Origin: Clostridia bacterium | Lineage (GTDB): Bacteria; Bacillota; Clostridia; Christensenellales; Aristaeellaceae | DNA: 64,000 bases | Direction: 5' to 3' | Assembly (NCBI GenBank): GCA_017936765.1 | Contig: JAGBEX010000023.1 | Location: forward strand, 1 to 64,000 | In this document: positions 1 through 8,093 of the stretch, one piece after another | Layout of the letters: each line of letters opens with the position of its first letter | How positions within the stretch are numbered: the first letter of the stretch is position 1 | The notes under the pieces: model-generated | Databases searched by the model: none | Told to the model about the DNA's origin: nothing | What the model saw: the letters and a program-made list of their open reading frames with translations, nothing else | Program-made: the position numbers and the translations under genes

Positions 1-60
1 AGCAGGGATGCCGATGTTGGGCAGGTAGTAGTCTCCACAGCGGCGATAGGTCAGTTTCAT
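1..60 (-). CDS. TnpV-like transposon protein, N-terminus only (runs off the left edge)
   Basis: Only the first 20 codons are in the window. They start at an ATG (58-60 on the minus strand) preceded by a GAGG-type ribosome binding site about 6 nt upstream. The peptide begins MKLTYRRCGDYYLPNIGIP, which resembles the start of the small TnpV proteins carried by many Clostridia mobile elements (pattern: short leader, GDYY, L-P-x-I/L). TnpV has no established biochemical role. The call rests on a short N-terminal resemblance and could be wrong. A long hairpin lies directly upstream. Confidence 0.4.
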   Translation of the reverse strand, partial: MKLTYRRCGDYYLPNIGIPA

Positions 61-90
61 GGGTATCCTCGCTTTCTGCTGCAATAGAAA

Positions 91-135
91 AAGCAGCTAT
101 GTACTTGAAGGTTTCCCTTCAAGCCATAACTGCTT
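91..135. other. Long hairpin upstream of the tnpV-like gene
   Basis: AAGCAGCTATG (91-101) pairs with CATAACTGCTT (125-135) with one wobble, and CTTGAAGG (104-111) pairs with CCTTCAAG (116-123), giving a nearly continuous stem of about 19 bp. It lies about 30 nt upstream of the minus-strand start codon, so it would be in that gene's leader. It could be a regulatory leader, or part of a small palindromic mobile element. The rest of 136-297 shows no gene that I can support. Confidence 0.45.
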
Positions 136-297
136 GAATTTCTTGTATTTCCCGCGACTCATGACGAGGAGGGGTAAACCTTCCTCTACATAATAACGCG
201 TTTCGCCGGATGCTCATCTGCTTTTTCGCTGCTGGATCAATTGTTCTTTTAGAATCCTCCCGCCAACGGTCGGTTTTCTTTTTTGAGAAAATAGTGG

Positions 298-326
298 TTG
301 CACGTTCCTCTCTGATGGTGTATAAT
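298..326 (+). promoter_or_regulatory. Sigma-A promoter of serS
   Basis: TTGCAC at 298-303, a 17-nt spacer and a perfect TATAAT at 321-326. The predicted transcript start, near 333, is just before the T-box leader. Confidence 0.8.
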
Positions 327-332
327 AAACCC

Positions 333-578
333 TGTTATACGTCCGTTGGACGGGAAACGGTTCTGCACAAGGCTTCAAGAGAGCTGCCGGGTGGTGCGAG
401 GCAGCAGCGGCGGCAGCATCTCCATTCCCGAAGGACGCAGGCGACGAGCCTGCGGGGCGCGCCCCATACAGCGTAGAGAGTGGTCTGCACACCGTGCAGG
501 CAAACTGGGTGGCAACGCGAGCTTCTCGTCCCGGACAAGGGAGGGGAGGCTCTTACTGTTTAGTAAGGAGGAAAATAC
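333..578 (+). promoter_or_regulatory. T-box riboswitch (serine-tRNA sensing leader of serS)
   Basis: The T-box sequence TGGGTGGCAACGCG is at 506-519, followed by TTCTCGTCCC, the usual antiterminator/terminator arrangement. Stem I features are visible at about 376-402: the AG-rich box AGAGAG and the distal-loop sequence GGTGCGA. The best specifier candidate is UCC (421-423, followed by A), a serine codon, which fits the downstream seryl-tRNA synthetase. The expression platform pairs CTTCTCGTCCC with GGGAGGGGAG near 532-551. The U-run after it is poor, so termination may be weak, or the switch may act differently. Uncharged tRNA-Ser is expected to raise serS expression. Confidence 0.9.
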
Positions 579-580
579 CC

Positions 581-1861
581 ATGCTGGACATGAATTTTGT
601 TCGCAACAACCCCGACATCGTGAAGGAAAACATCCGCAAGAAGTTCCAGGATCAGAAGCTGGTGCTGGTGGATGAGGTGATCGAGCTGGATAAGCAGTAC
701 CGTGCTGCCATCCAGAAGGCCGATGGCCTGCGCAACCAGCGCAAGACCATCTCCAAGCAGATCGGCGGCCTGATGGCCAAGGGTCAGCGGGACGAGGCCG
801 AGGCCCTGAAGGCCAAGGTCAACGCCATGGCTGACGAGCTGGCCGCCACCGAAAAGCTGGAGGAAGAGCTGCAGGCCGAAGTCCGCAAGCGTATGCTGGT
901 GATCCCCAACATCATCGATGACTCCGTGCCTGTGGGCAAGGACGACAGCGAGAACGTTGAGGTGGAGCGCTTTGGCGAGCCCGTGGTGCCGGACTTTGAG
1001 GTACCCTACCATGTGGACATCATGGAGCGCCTCAGCGGCATCGACCTGGACAGCGCCCGTAAGACCAGCGGCAACGGCTTCTATTACCTGATGGGTGATA
1101 TCGCCCGCCTGCACAGCGCCATCCTCAGCTATGCCCGGGATTTCATGATCGACCGCGGCTTCACCTACTGCATCCCGCCCTACATGATCCACGGCAATGT
1201 GGTGACCGGCGTTATGTCCTTCGCTGAAATGGAGAACATGATGTACAAGATCGAGGGCGAGGATCTGTACCTGATCGGAACCTCCGAGCATAGCATGATC
1301 GGCAAGTTCATCGATACCATTCTGGAGGAGAAGCAGCTGCCCCAGACCCTGACCAGCTATTCTCCCTGCTTCCGTAAGGAAGTGGGCGCCCACGGCATTG
1401 AGGAGCGCGGCGTGTACCGCATCCACCAGTTCGAGAAGCAGGAAATGATCGTAGTCTGCAAGCCCGAGGATAGTCCCGCCTGGTTCAATAAGCTGTGGCA
1501 GAACACCGTGGACTTCTTCCGCACGCTGGATATCCCCGTGCGTACCCTGGAGTGCTGCTCCGGCGACCTGGCCGACCTGAAGGTCAAGTCTGTGGACGTG
1601 GAAGCCTGGAGTCCCCGCCAGCAGAAGTATTTCGAGGTGGGCAGCTGCTCCAACCTGGGCGACGCCCAGGCCCGCCGCCTGCAGATCCGCGTGAAAGCCG
1701 ACGACGGCAAGAAGTACTTCGCCCATACCCTGAACAACACCGTGGTCGCCCCGCCCCGTATGCTCATCGCCTTCCTGGAGAACAACCTCCAGGCTGACGG
1801 CCGCGTCCGCATCCCCGAGGCCCTGCGCATGTACATGGGCGGCAAGGAATACATCGGGTAA
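581..1861 (+). CDS. serS: Seryl-tRNA synthetase
   Basis: Class II aminoacyl-tRNA synthetase of 426 aa that charges tRNA-Ser with serine in the cytoplasm. The N-terminal coiled-coil arm covers about residues 27-105 (alternating charged/Leu heptads). Motif 2 is visible as FRKEVGAHG...RGVYRIHQFEK and motif 3 lies in the SCSNLGDAQARR region. The length matches the family. I start at ATG 581 (MLDMNFVRNNPDIV) because AAGGAGG lies 8-13 nt upstream and this is the canonical SerRS N-terminus; upstream in-frame codons lie inside the T-box. It is monocistronic and controlled by the T-box leader. A hairpin-repeat cluster follows the stop codon directly. Confidence 0.97.
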   Translation: MLDMNFVRNNPDIVKENIRKKFQDQKLVLVDEVIELDKQYRAAIQKADGLRNQRKTISKQIGGLMAKGQRDEAEALKAKVNAMADELAATEKLEEELQAEVRKRMLVIPNIIDDSVPVGKDDSENVEVERFGEPVVPDFEVPYHVDIMERLSGIDLDSARKTSGNGFYYLMGDIARLHSAILSYARDFMIDRGFTYCIPPYMIHGNVVTGVMSFAEMENMMYKIEGEDLYLIGTSEHSMIGKFIDTILEEKQLPQTLTSYSPCFRKEVGAHGIEERGVYRIHQFEKQEMIVVCKPEDSPAWFNKLWQNTVDFFRTLDIPVRTLECCSGDLADLKVKSVDVEAWSPRQQKYFEVGSCSNLGDAQARRLQIRVKADDGKKYFAHTLNNTVVAPPRMLIAFLENNLQADGRVRIPEALRMYMGGKEYIG

Positions 1862-2050
1862 CCAGAGGCTCTGCCTCTGGACTCCGCCTAAGGGGCTTTG
1901 CCCCTTAGGAATCCCCACGAAGGGTCTTCGACCCTTTCGAAACCCATTCGGCGATGGCCGGGTGGGTTTTCCTTTTGCGGGGGTCACGGCGCAAATACGG
2001 TTGCGCCGCGACGCGGGGATTGCGGCTGACGGAAGGAGTGGTTCTGCTGC
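1862..2050. repeat. Intergenic hairpin-repeat cluster after serS
   Basis: Successive perfect or near-perfect palindromes follow the stop: CCAGAGGC/GCCTCTGG (1862-1880), AAGGGGC/GCCCCTT (1891-1908), AAGGGTC/GACCCTT (1920-1939), then a module with GTCACGGCGC...GCGCCGCGACGCGGGG (1983-2018). The last module recurs, in either orientation, at about 2790, 12870, 18260, 23390 and 38895. No coding potential is seen. Confidence 0.65.
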
Positions 2051-2082
2051 TTGACTCAATGCCAAACTTTTTTACATAACAA

Positions 2083-2115
2083 AACGGAGACAGCCCATCG
2101 TGGCTTGTCTCCGTT
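2083..2115 (-). terminator. Terminator of the J-domain gene
   Basis: AACGGAGACA (2083-2092) pairs with TGTCTCCGTT (2106-2115), extended by GCC/GGC. On the minus strand it is followed by TTGTTATG. The stop codon of the gene is inside the stem. Confidence 0.75.
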
Positions 2116-2638
2116 ATTTCTTGTGGAAAAAGTTCTTGATCTTGCCTTGCAGGGTTTGGCTGTTCTTCATGCCCAGCGCAGCATCCAGCGCGCCGCGGCG
2201 GTATTGCAGGTTGTCCGGCTCCCGGCGAACGGCCTCGCGGAAGGCCTGGTGGGCTGCCTCGAACTGCTGCTGTGCCATGTAGGCACGGCCCTGGGCATCG
2301 TACCAGGCGGCATTGCGCTCCTTGGCGCGGTTCAGGTGGTGCAGCGCGCTATCGGGGTTGCGCTGGCCGAGCATCTTGTCGGCCAGGTGGATGGCATCAG
2401 CGGTGGAAAGCTCGTGCTGGTAGGTGGTCGCCTTGCGGGGAACGGCCAGGCGCAGCGCCTGCTCGTAGGCCAGGTTGAGGGCGATCATCTTTTCCTGGGC
2501 GGCCTTCTGCTCGTCCGCATCCAGAAACTGATCCGGGTGGCACTTCTTCACCAGGGTACGGTAGGCATTGCGGATCTCATCCGCATTGGCCATTTTGCTC
2601 AAACCCAGTATTTCAAAGGGATTATTGATCTGCAACAC
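2114..2638 (-). CDS. J-domain protein with TPR-like tail (DnaJ family co-chaperone)
   Basis: A cytoplasmic protein of 174 aa. Residues 5-65 form a J domain with the diagnostic HPD tripeptide (KKCHPDQF), the motif that stimulates DnaK ATPase. Residues 80-155 contain two TPR-like helical repeats (MLGQRNPDSALHHLNRAKE and AYMAQQQFEAAHQAFREA), probably for client or partner binding. The Gly/Phe-rich, zinc-finger and C-terminal substrate domains of DnaJ are missing, so this is a type III J-protein with an unknown client. It is monocistronic with its own terminator. The function as a DnaK co-chaperone is inferred from the HPD motif. Confidence 0.85.
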   Translation of the reverse strand: MLQINNPFEILGLSKMANADEIRNAYRTLVKKCHPDQFLDADEQKAAQEKMIALNLAYEQALRLAVPRKATTYQHELSTADAIHLADKMLGQRNPDSALHHLNRAKERNAAWYDAQGRAYMAQQQFEAAHQAFREAVRREPDNLQYRRGALDAALGMKNSQTLQGKIKNFFHKK

Positions 2639-2639
2639 C

Positions 2640-2949
2640 TCCTTCGCTCAGGATGAAGCGAAGCGCGGGCGATCACAGATCGCCCCTACATTTGCACAGG
2701 GAAGGAACGCAATGGGGCAAGCGGCACAGCCCTCTCAGTCAGCGCAAGCGCTGACAGCTCTCCCAGAGGGAGAGCCAAGCTGCTTTCCCCGCGTCGCGGC
2801 GCGCCCATAGCGCGGCGTGACCCCTTCTCGGAGACCACCCAGCAACACTCTCCCCAAAAGGGAGTCCAGAGGGTCGAAGACCCTTTGGTAGGGGAGTCCA
2901 GAGGGGACAACGTCCCCTCTGGTGGGGTCGAGGGGCAAAGCCCCTCGCG
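2640..2949. repeat. Modular intergenic repeat block (about 300 nt)
   Basis: In order: a GCGATC-type palindrome (GGGCGATC...GATCGCCCCTAC, 2668-2690); the CAGTCAGCGC/GCGCTGACAG and CTCTCCCAGAGGGAGAG palindromes (2736-2776); the CGCGTCGCGGCGCG...GCGGCGTGACCCCTTCTCGGAG module (about 2788-2840); then AGGGTCGAAGACCCT, CAGAGGGGAC/GTCCCCTCTG and GAGGGGCAAAGCCCCTC hairpins running up to the murA stop codon. The same modules, in the same order, recur at 12770-13009 and 38830-39058. There is no ORF with family resemblance. The block separates two minus-strand genes. Confidence 0.75.
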
Positions 2950-4212
2950 TCACTCCACGACTTCTCTGCGGATGTCGGCGCCGAGGGAGCGGAGCTTGGA
3001 CTCGATCTGCTCGTAGCCGCGGTCGATGTATTCGGGCTGGTAGATTTCGGTGACGCCCTTGGCCATGAGGCCGGCGACCACCAGGGCTGCGCCGGCGCGC
3101 AGGTCGGTACAGGTGACGGGTGCGCCATAGAGCTGGGGGACGCCCTCAATGATGGCCATGCTGTCCATGATGCGGACGCGGGCGCCCATGCGGGCGATCT
3201 CGTTGAGGTGCTTGAGGCGCTGCTCGAAAATGGTCTCCTGGATGATGCTGGTTCCCCGGGCGGTGGTGAGCAGCGCGCTCATGGGCTGCTGCAGGTCGGT
3301 GGGGAAGCCAGGGTACACCTGGGTTTTGATATTCACGGCACGGTGCGCGCCCAGGGTGCGCACGCGGATGGCATCGTCGCTATCGGAGACCTTCACGCCC
3401 ATTTCCAGCAGCTTGGCGGTCAGCGCCTCCATGTGCTGGGGGATGCAGCCGTGGATCACCACATCGCCGCGGGTGGCAGCGGCAGCGATCATCAGCGTGC
3501 CAGTCTCGATCTGGTCGGGGATCACGGCGTAATTCGCGCCATGGAGATACTGCTGGCCGCGGATGCGGATCACGTCCGTGCCAGCGCCCTTGACCTTGGC
3601 ACCCATGCTGTTGAGGAAGTTGGCCAGGTCAACGATGTGCGGCTCCTTGGCGGCGTTGTAGATGATGGTGGTTCCCTTGGCCTTGGCGGCGGCTAGCATC
3701 ACATTGATGGTGCCGCCCACGGTGACCACATCGAAGAACACGTCGCTGCCGGTCAGCTCCTTGGCCATGGCGGTGATCTTGCCGCCGTGGGTCTCGGTTT
3801 CAACGCCCAGGGCATTGAAGCCCTTCAGGTGCTGATCGATGGGGCGGGCGCCGATCTCGCAGCCGCCGGGGAAGTACACCTCGGCATGGCCGCAGCGCCC
3901 CAGCAGCGCGCCCAGCAGGTAATAGCTGGCACGAAGACGCTGGGAATCGCGGTAGCCGATCTGGAACCCCTCGGCAGGGCGGGGATCAATGGTCATGAAC
4001 TCGCCGGGAACATAGGTCACCTTGGCACCCAGGGAGCGCAGAATATCCACCAGCGCGCGAACATCCTCGATATCGGGAAGATTCTCGATGGTGCAAGGCT
4101 CGTCGGAGAGCAGCACAGCGGGGATCACGGCCACTGCCGTGTTCTTGCCGCCGCTGACGCGAACCTCGCCTTCCAGGGGATTGCTGCCGGTTATCAGCAT
4201 TCGTTCTTTCAT
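2950..4212 (-). CDS. murA: UDP-N-acetylglucosamine 1-carboxyvinyltransferase
   Basis: First committed step of peptidoglycan synthesis: transfer of enolpyruvate from PEP to UDP-GlcNAc in the cytoplasm. The protein is 420 aa, the family's usual length. The N-terminus SGGKNTAV contains the substrate-binding Lys-Asn pair (K23, N24), and the loop PGGCEIGARP carries the catalytic Cys (C118), the residue alkylated by fosfomycin. The start is ATG 4212. The strong ribosome binding site AGGAGGTG (4241-4248) is about 28 nt upstream, separated by a 6-bp hairpin (4223-4238) that would bring it closer. The internal ATG four codons later is an alternative start. Transcribed from its own promoter at 4274-4302. 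Bacillota often have two murA paralogues; I cannot tell which one this is. Confidence 0.97.
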   Translation of the reverse strand: MKERMLITGSNPLEGEVRVSGGKNTAVAVIPAVLLSDEPCTIENLPDIEDVRALVDILRSLGAKVTYVPGEFMTIDPRPAEGFQIGYRDSQRLRASYYLLGALLGRCGHAEVYFPGGCEIGARPIDQHLKGFNALGVETETHGGKITAMAKELTGSDVFFDVVTVGGTINVMLAAAKAKGTTIIYNAAKEPHIVDLANFLNSMGAKVKGAGTDVIRIRGQQYLHGANYAVIPDQIETGTLMIAAAATRGDVVIHGCIPQHMEALTAKLLEMGVKVSDSDDAIRVRTLGAHRAVNIKTQVYPGFPTDLQQPMSALLTTARGTSIIQETIFEQRLKHLNEIARMGARVRIMDSMAIIEGVPQLYGAPVTCTDLRAGAALVVAGLMAKGVTEIYQPEYIDRGYEQIESKLRSLGADIRREVVE

Positions 4213-4273
4213 GGGGATAGGCTCCGGCCAGAGCCGGATTCACCTCCTGCACCACATTTCTGATATTACAACA

Positions 4274-4302
4274 ATTATACACGCTTTGCGCCCATTCCGC
4301 AA
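4274..4302 (-). promoter_or_regulatory. Promoter of murA
   Basis: On the minus strand: TTGCGG (4297-4302), 17-nt spacer, TATAAT (4274-4279). Confidence 0.78.
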
Positions 4303-4421
4303 GGGGCGCGAAAAGTCAGTATGCCACGGCATACGCACAAACAGTATACCACGTTTCCGCCCTGTGCGCAATGCCGGAAGGGTGATTTGCGGCATGACGG
4401 CCATGCATGGAGAAAAAAACC

Positions 4422-4450
4422 TTGCAAAATGCAGGAAAGTGCGATATACT
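4422..4450 (+). promoter_or_regulatory. Promoter of the LacI-family gene
   Basis: TTGCAA (4422-4427), 17-nt spacer, TATACT (4445-4450). It is divergent from the murA promoter and leaves a leader of about 130 nt. Confidence 0.75.
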
Positions 4451-4486
4451 TTTTGCGAAATCGGTTTAGTGAGAACGATAGAGGGA

Positions 4487-4559
4487 GGGACGTACGTCCC
4501 GACTAACGAGGTCAACGCTTGCGTTGGCCGAAGTGTAGCCAGCGCCGAGCTTGTCTCGG
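4487..4559 (+). other. Structured leader: three consecutive palindromes
   Basis: GGGACGTACGTCCC (4487-4500, perfect), CAACGCTTGCGTTG (4513-4526, perfect) and CCGAGCTTGTCTCGG (4545-4559) lie one after another between the promoter and the start codon of the LacI-type gene. They could be operators for this or another regulator, or leader hairpins. The first lies about 36 bp downstream of the -10, a plausible autorepression site. Confidence 0.4.
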
Positions 4560-4585
4560 TGATGGCCGATGAAGGGGGCCTTGAC

Positions 4586-5602
4586 ATGGCGGTAACGATC
4601 AAGGATGTATCGGCAAAATGTGGTTTGTCCATTTCCACGGTGAGCAAGGCCTTTAACAATTACAGCGATATCTCTGCTGAGACCCGGGAGCTGGTGCATC
4701 GCACGGCGCGGGAGATCGGCTACTATCCCAATGCCATTGCCCGCACGCTGAAGACCAACCGTTCCTATAACCTGGGCGTTTTGTATTCCGACGACGGGCA
4801 GAACGGCCTGACCCACAGCTTTTTCGCCCAGGTGCTGGACGCCTTCAAAAGCGAGTGCGAAAAGCATGGGTACGATTTGACCTTCATCAACCACAATGTG
4901 GGCTGGACGGGCATGACCTACCTGGAGCATTGCCGCTACCGCAATGTGGACGGCGTGTGCCTGGTGTGCGCGGATTTCTATTCCACCGAGGTGGCGGAGC
5001 TGGCCACCAGCGACATCCCCTGCGTGACCATCGACCATGCCTTCAACAACCGCAGCTGCGTGATGAGCGATAACCTGCAGGGCGTGCAGCAGCTGGTGCG
5101 CCATGCGGTGAGCAACGGCCATCGGAAGATCGCCTTTGTGCATGGGCAGCGATCTTCGGTCACGGAGAACCGCATCACCGGCTACTATCGCGCGCTGAAC
5201 GAGGCGGGCATCGATCCCCGGGCAGATTACCTGGTGGACGCCCTCTACGATAGCCCCACCGCAGGCTATACGGCCATGAATCAGCTGATGAAGCTGGCCG
5301 ATCCGCCCACCTGTGTGCTGATGCCCGACGACCACACCGCCCTGGGCGCCCTGGAGGCGGCGGGCGATTTGCACCTGCGGGTGCCGGAGGATGTGTCCAT
5401 TGCGGGCTACGATGGCAACCGCCTGGGGCAGATGCTGCATCCCCGCCTCACCACCGTGAAGCAGGATACCAAGCGCATGGGTGTGCAGGCGGCGCTGTAC
5501 CTGATCGAACGCATCGAAAATCCCCGCACCGCCGTGAGCGAGGTGGGGCTGGTCCCCATCAAGCTGATCCCCGGCGAGAGCGTGGGACAAGTGAAAAAGT
5601 AA
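4586..5602 (+). CDS. LacI-family transcriptional regulator
   Basis: A 338-aa DNA-binding repressor or activator of carbon metabolism genes. The N-terminal lambda-repressor-like HTH (residues 2-55) includes VTIKDVSAKCGLSISTVSK and the hinge YYPNAIARTL. The rest is a periplasmic-binding-protein-like sensor domain (about 60-335). I chose ATG 4586 because it gives the standard LacI N-terminus and follows GAAGGGGG; further upstream codons run through the palindromic leader. The ligand is unknown. No sugar operon adjoins it: it sits alone between murA and a small membrane protein, with a strong terminator after it. The nearest carbohydrate gene is the GH42 enzyme 3.3 kb downstream. Confidence 0.9.
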   Translation: MAVTIKDVSAKCGLSISTVSKAFNNYSDISAETRELVHRTAREIGYYPNAIARTLKTNRSYNLGVLYSDDGQNGLTHSFFAQVLDAFKSECEKHGYDLTFINHNVGWTGMTYLEHCRYRNVDGVCLVCADFYSTEVAELATSDIPCVTIDHAFNNRSCVMSDNLQGVQQLVRHAVSNGHRKIAFVHGQRSSVTENRITGYYRALNEAGIDPRADYLVDALYDSPTAGYTAMNQLMKLADPPTCVLMPDDHTALGALEAAGDLHLRVPEDVSIAGYDGNRLGQMLHPRLTTVKQDTKRMGVQAALYLIERIENPRTAVSEVGLVPIKLIPGESVGQVKK

Positions 5603-5606
5603 TGCC

Positions 5607-5636
5607 ATGGCAGAGAAACGCTTCTCTGCCATTTTT
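5607..5636 (+). terminator. Rho-independent terminator after the LacI-type gene
   Basis: ATGGCAGAGAA (5607-5617), loop ACGC, TTCTCTGCCAT (5622-5632), then TTTT. Confidence 0.92.
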
Positions 5637-5732
5637 GTATGTTTGAAACCGGATATGGCGGTTTTGAGGCGGGGATGTATTGCGGCAGGCAAGGGGAGGT
5701 GGTATGCTGGTTTCATCAAGGAGGAATGGATC

Positions 5733-5978
5733 ATGAAGGACGGCAAGTGGGTTCCTTGGCGAGTGATTGCGGCGATAATCGGTGTGCTGGCGATTGCCTA
5801 TCTGTGGGCAACGAAGGACGTGGCGGGCATCTACAGCGCCATGCCCGGGGAGGCGCTGGTACCCTATATCGTAACGAATATGTCGGTCACGCTGGCCAAG
5901 GTGGGTCTCATGGCCTTTGCGATCTGGGTGGTCAAGCGGGGCGCTGCATTGATCAGCCGCAAAAAAGAACCAAGGTGA
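5733..5978 (+). CDS. Small membrane protein, unknown function
   Basis: 81 aa starting at ATG 5733, with AAGGAGGA 7 nt upstream. Two hydrophobic segments are visible: residues 8-26 (WRVIAAIIGVLAIAYLWAT) and about 50-68 (VTLAKVGLMAFAIWVVKRG), ending in a basic tail SRKKEPR. This topology (two helices with a basic C-terminus) is too general to assign a role. It is monocistronic, ending in a terminator shared with hom. I do not recognise a family. Confidence 0.72.
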   Translation: MKDGKWVPWRVIAAIIGVLAIAYLWATKDVAGIYSAMPGEALVPYIVTNMSVTLAKVGLMAFAIWVVKRGAALISRKKEPR

Positions 5979-5996
5979 ATGAACACCTTGGTTCTT
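5965..5996. terminator. Bidirectional terminator between the small membrane gene and hom
   Basis: AAGAACCAAGGTG (5965-5977) pairs perfectly with CACCTTGGTTCTT (5984-5996). An A-run lies on the left and a T-run on the right, so it can stop transcription from both sides. Confidence 0.9.
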
Positions 5997-6009
5997 TTCA
6001 TGTTCAGCT

Positions 6010-7287
6010 TTATTCTTCCACGCGGATCATGCTTTCCAGCTTGCACACCTGGGGATCCAGGTGCTTCAATGCGGCCAGCATATTCTGCTCCGGGGTGGCG
6101 TGGGTGATGAAGATCAGCGGCACGTGGCCGTCCTCCACGGCATCCTTTTGCATCATGGTGGCGATGGACACATTCTCCTTGGCGAAGCAGCTGGCCACGC
6201 TGGCCAGCACGCCGGGAGCATCGATGGCGGAAAGCCGGATGAAGTACTTGGTGGTCCAGTTGTTGGTGAACTCCAGGCTAGCGTCCGGCTCGGCCTGATT
6301 GGCAAAGGTGGGATGCACGTGGACGTCCACCGTGACCGCGTGGAGGATGTCGCCCACCACAGCGCTGGCCGTGGGCATATCGCCCGCGCCACGGCCCTGG
6401 AGCATCATCTCCTTGCAGGCATGGCCGTGGAGGTACACCGCATTGAAGCTGCCATCCACCTGGCTCAGGGGGTGTTCCTCCGGCAGGAAGGTGGGATGCA
6501 CGCGCACCTCAATGGTGTTGCCCTCGCGCTTGGCAATGGCCAGCAGCTTCAGCACATAGCCCATTTCCTTGCCGCAGGCAATGTCCATGGCGGTGATCTC
6601 CGTAATGCCCTCGCGGTAGACCTTCTTGTAGGGGACGCGGGCGTGGAAGGCCAGGCTGGCCATGATGGACAGTTTATACGCTGCGTCCATGCCCTCCACA
6701 TCGCTGGCGGGGTTGGGTTCTGCCAGGCCCAGCTTCTGGGCGTCCTGCAAAACCAGCTGATAGTCCTCGCCGTTTTGATACATCCGGCTGAGGATGTAAT
6801 TCGTCGTGCCGTTGATGATGCCCATCAGCCGGTCGATGCGGTTGGCCTGCAGGGGCGTCATGAGGGTGGAGATGATGGGGATCGCGCCGCACACGCTGGC
6901 CTCGTAGTACAGACCCACGTGGCTCTGCTGGGCAGCTGCCTGCAGGCGGTGCCAGTTCAGCGCCACGGCCACCTTGTTGGCAGTCACCACGGTCTTGCCG
7001 TTCTTCAGCGCGGTGAGCATATACTCCGTGGCGGGCTGCTCGCCGCCCATGAATTCCGCCACCAGGGAGATCTCCGGGTCAAACAGCACGTCGTTGGGGT
7101 TATCGGTGAGAACCTCGGCAGGCACGGAGCAGCTGCGGGCCTTGGTCACGTCCCGCACCAGCACCTTCTTCACGCGGATCTTCACATGGTCGCGGTGGGC
7201 GATCTCCGGGGCAAAGCCCTGCAAAAGCTCCCACACGCCGCCGCCCACATTGCCGCAGCCCAGGAATCCGATCACGATCTCTTTCAT
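6010..7287 (-). CDS. hom: Homoserine dehydrogenase
   Basis: Reduces aspartate semialdehyde to homoserine with NAD(P)H, the branch point to threonine, methionine and isoleucine. 425 aa. The Rossmann motif GFLGCGNVGGGV is at residues 7-18; the catalytic region holds GIINGTTNYIL and the conserved Asp/Lys in EGMDAAYKLSIMASLAF. A C-terminal ACT domain (from about residue 345, YFIRLSAIDAPGVLASVAS) suggests feedback control by threonine. Start at ATG 7287, 14 nt after the coaX stop codon; last gene of the ECF-coaX-hom operon. No thrB or thrC is nearby, but the apgM-type gene at 22111 has been proposed as a homoserine kinase in some annotations. Confidence 0.95.
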   Translation of the reverse strand: MKEIVIGFLGCGNVGGGVWELLQGFAPEIAHRDHVKIRVKKVLVRDVTKARSCSVPAEVLTDNPNDVLFDPEISLVAEFMGGEQPATEYMLTALKNGKTVVTANKVAVALNWHRLQAAAQQSHVGLYYEASVCGAIPIISTLMTPLQANRIDRLMGIINGTTNYILSRMYQNGEDYQLVLQDAQKLGLAEPNPASDVEGMDAAYKLSIMASLAFHARVPYKKVYREGITEITAMDIACGKEMGYVLKLLAIAKREGNTIEVRVHPTFLPEEHPLSQVDGSFNAVYLHGHACKEMMLQGRGAGDMPTASAVVGDILHAVTVDVHVHPTFANQAEPDASLEFTNNWTTKYFIRLSAIDAPGVLASVASCFAKENVSIATMMQKDAVEDGHVPLIFITHATPEQNMLAALKHLDPQVCKLESMIRVEE

Positions 7288-7301
7288 CTATTGGCACATC
7301 C

Positions 7302-8075
7302 TTACTTCTGTTCTTTGTTTCGTTCGTAGATCAGCCGCAGGCCCTTCAGGGTCAGCAGGCCGTCCAGCTTGTCGATCACATTGCTCTCCTCGGCGATCAT
7401 CACCGCCATGCCGCCGGTGGCCACCACGGTGGCCTCGCACCCCAGCTCCTGCTTGATCTTCCGCACAATGTTCCGCACCAGACCCACATAGCCATAGTAC
7501 ATACCGCTTTGCAGGTTGGTCAGCGTGGTGCGGCCGATGACGTGTTCCGGCCTGGTCAGCTCGAATCGGGGCAGCTTGGCGGTGTTGTTCACCAGCGCCT
7601 CGGAGGATAGCTTGATGCCCGGGCAGATGCAGCCGCCCAGGAAGGAGCCGCCCTCGCCCACCACGCCAAAGGTGGTGGCGGTGCCGAAATCGATGAAGAT
7701 GCAGGGCGCGCCGTATTCTTCATAGGCGGCCACGGCATTGGCAATGCGGTCGCTACCCAGCTCCCGGGGATTTTCATACTTGATGTTGATGCCCGTTTTC
7801 ACCCCCGGCGCCACAAACATGGGCGTGAGGTGGAAATAGCTGCGGCACATATGCTCGATGGTGAAATTGATGGTAGGCACCACGCTGGAAATGATGATGC
7901 CCTCCACCACATCGGTAGCCAGCCCGGCGTGGCCAAACAGCGTGAGAAGCTTGACGCCGTATTCGTCCGAGGTGCAGGTGATGTCGGTGGACAGACGCCA
8001 GTACTGCGCCATTTCCGCGCCATCGAACAGGGCGGTTTTGATGTTGGTGTTGCCAATGTCCAAGGTCAGGATCAT
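7302..8075 (-). CDS. coaX: Type III pantothenate kinase
   Basis: Phosphorylates pantothenate in the first step of coenzyme A synthesis. 257 aa, the usual length. ASKHA-fold signatures: the phosphate-1 motif DIGNTNIK at residues 5-12 and DFGTATTFGVV in the middle. Type III kinases are not feedback-inhibited by CoA. It lies between an ECF transporter S component (18 nt upstream) and hom. Pairing a vitamin transporter with pantothenate kinase suggests uptake and trapping of pantothenate. Confidence 0.95.
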   Translation of the reverse strand: MILTLDIGNTNIKTALFDGAEMAQYWRLSTDITCTSDEYGVKLLTLFGHAGLATDVVEGIIISSVVPTINFTIEHMCRSYFHLTPMFVAPGVKTGINIKYENPRELGSDRIANAVAAYEEYGAPCIFIDFGTATTFGVVGEGGSFLGGCICPGIKLSSEALVNNTAKLPRFELTRPEHVIGRTTLTNLQSGMYYGYVGLVRNIVRKIKQELGCEATVVATGGMAVMIAEESNVIDKLDGLLTLKGLRLIYERNKEQK

Positions 8076-8093
8076 GGATGAGAACCTCCGGAA

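Noticed and set aside
560..2065. Long minus-strand frame opposite serS
   Set aside because: Antisense shadow of a clear seryl-tRNA synthetase; composition is biased and it has no ribosome binding site.
4022..4585. N-terminal extension of the LacI-type protein
   Set aside because: The frame is open upstream, but it runs through the promoter and palindromes and would displace the HTH from the N-terminus.
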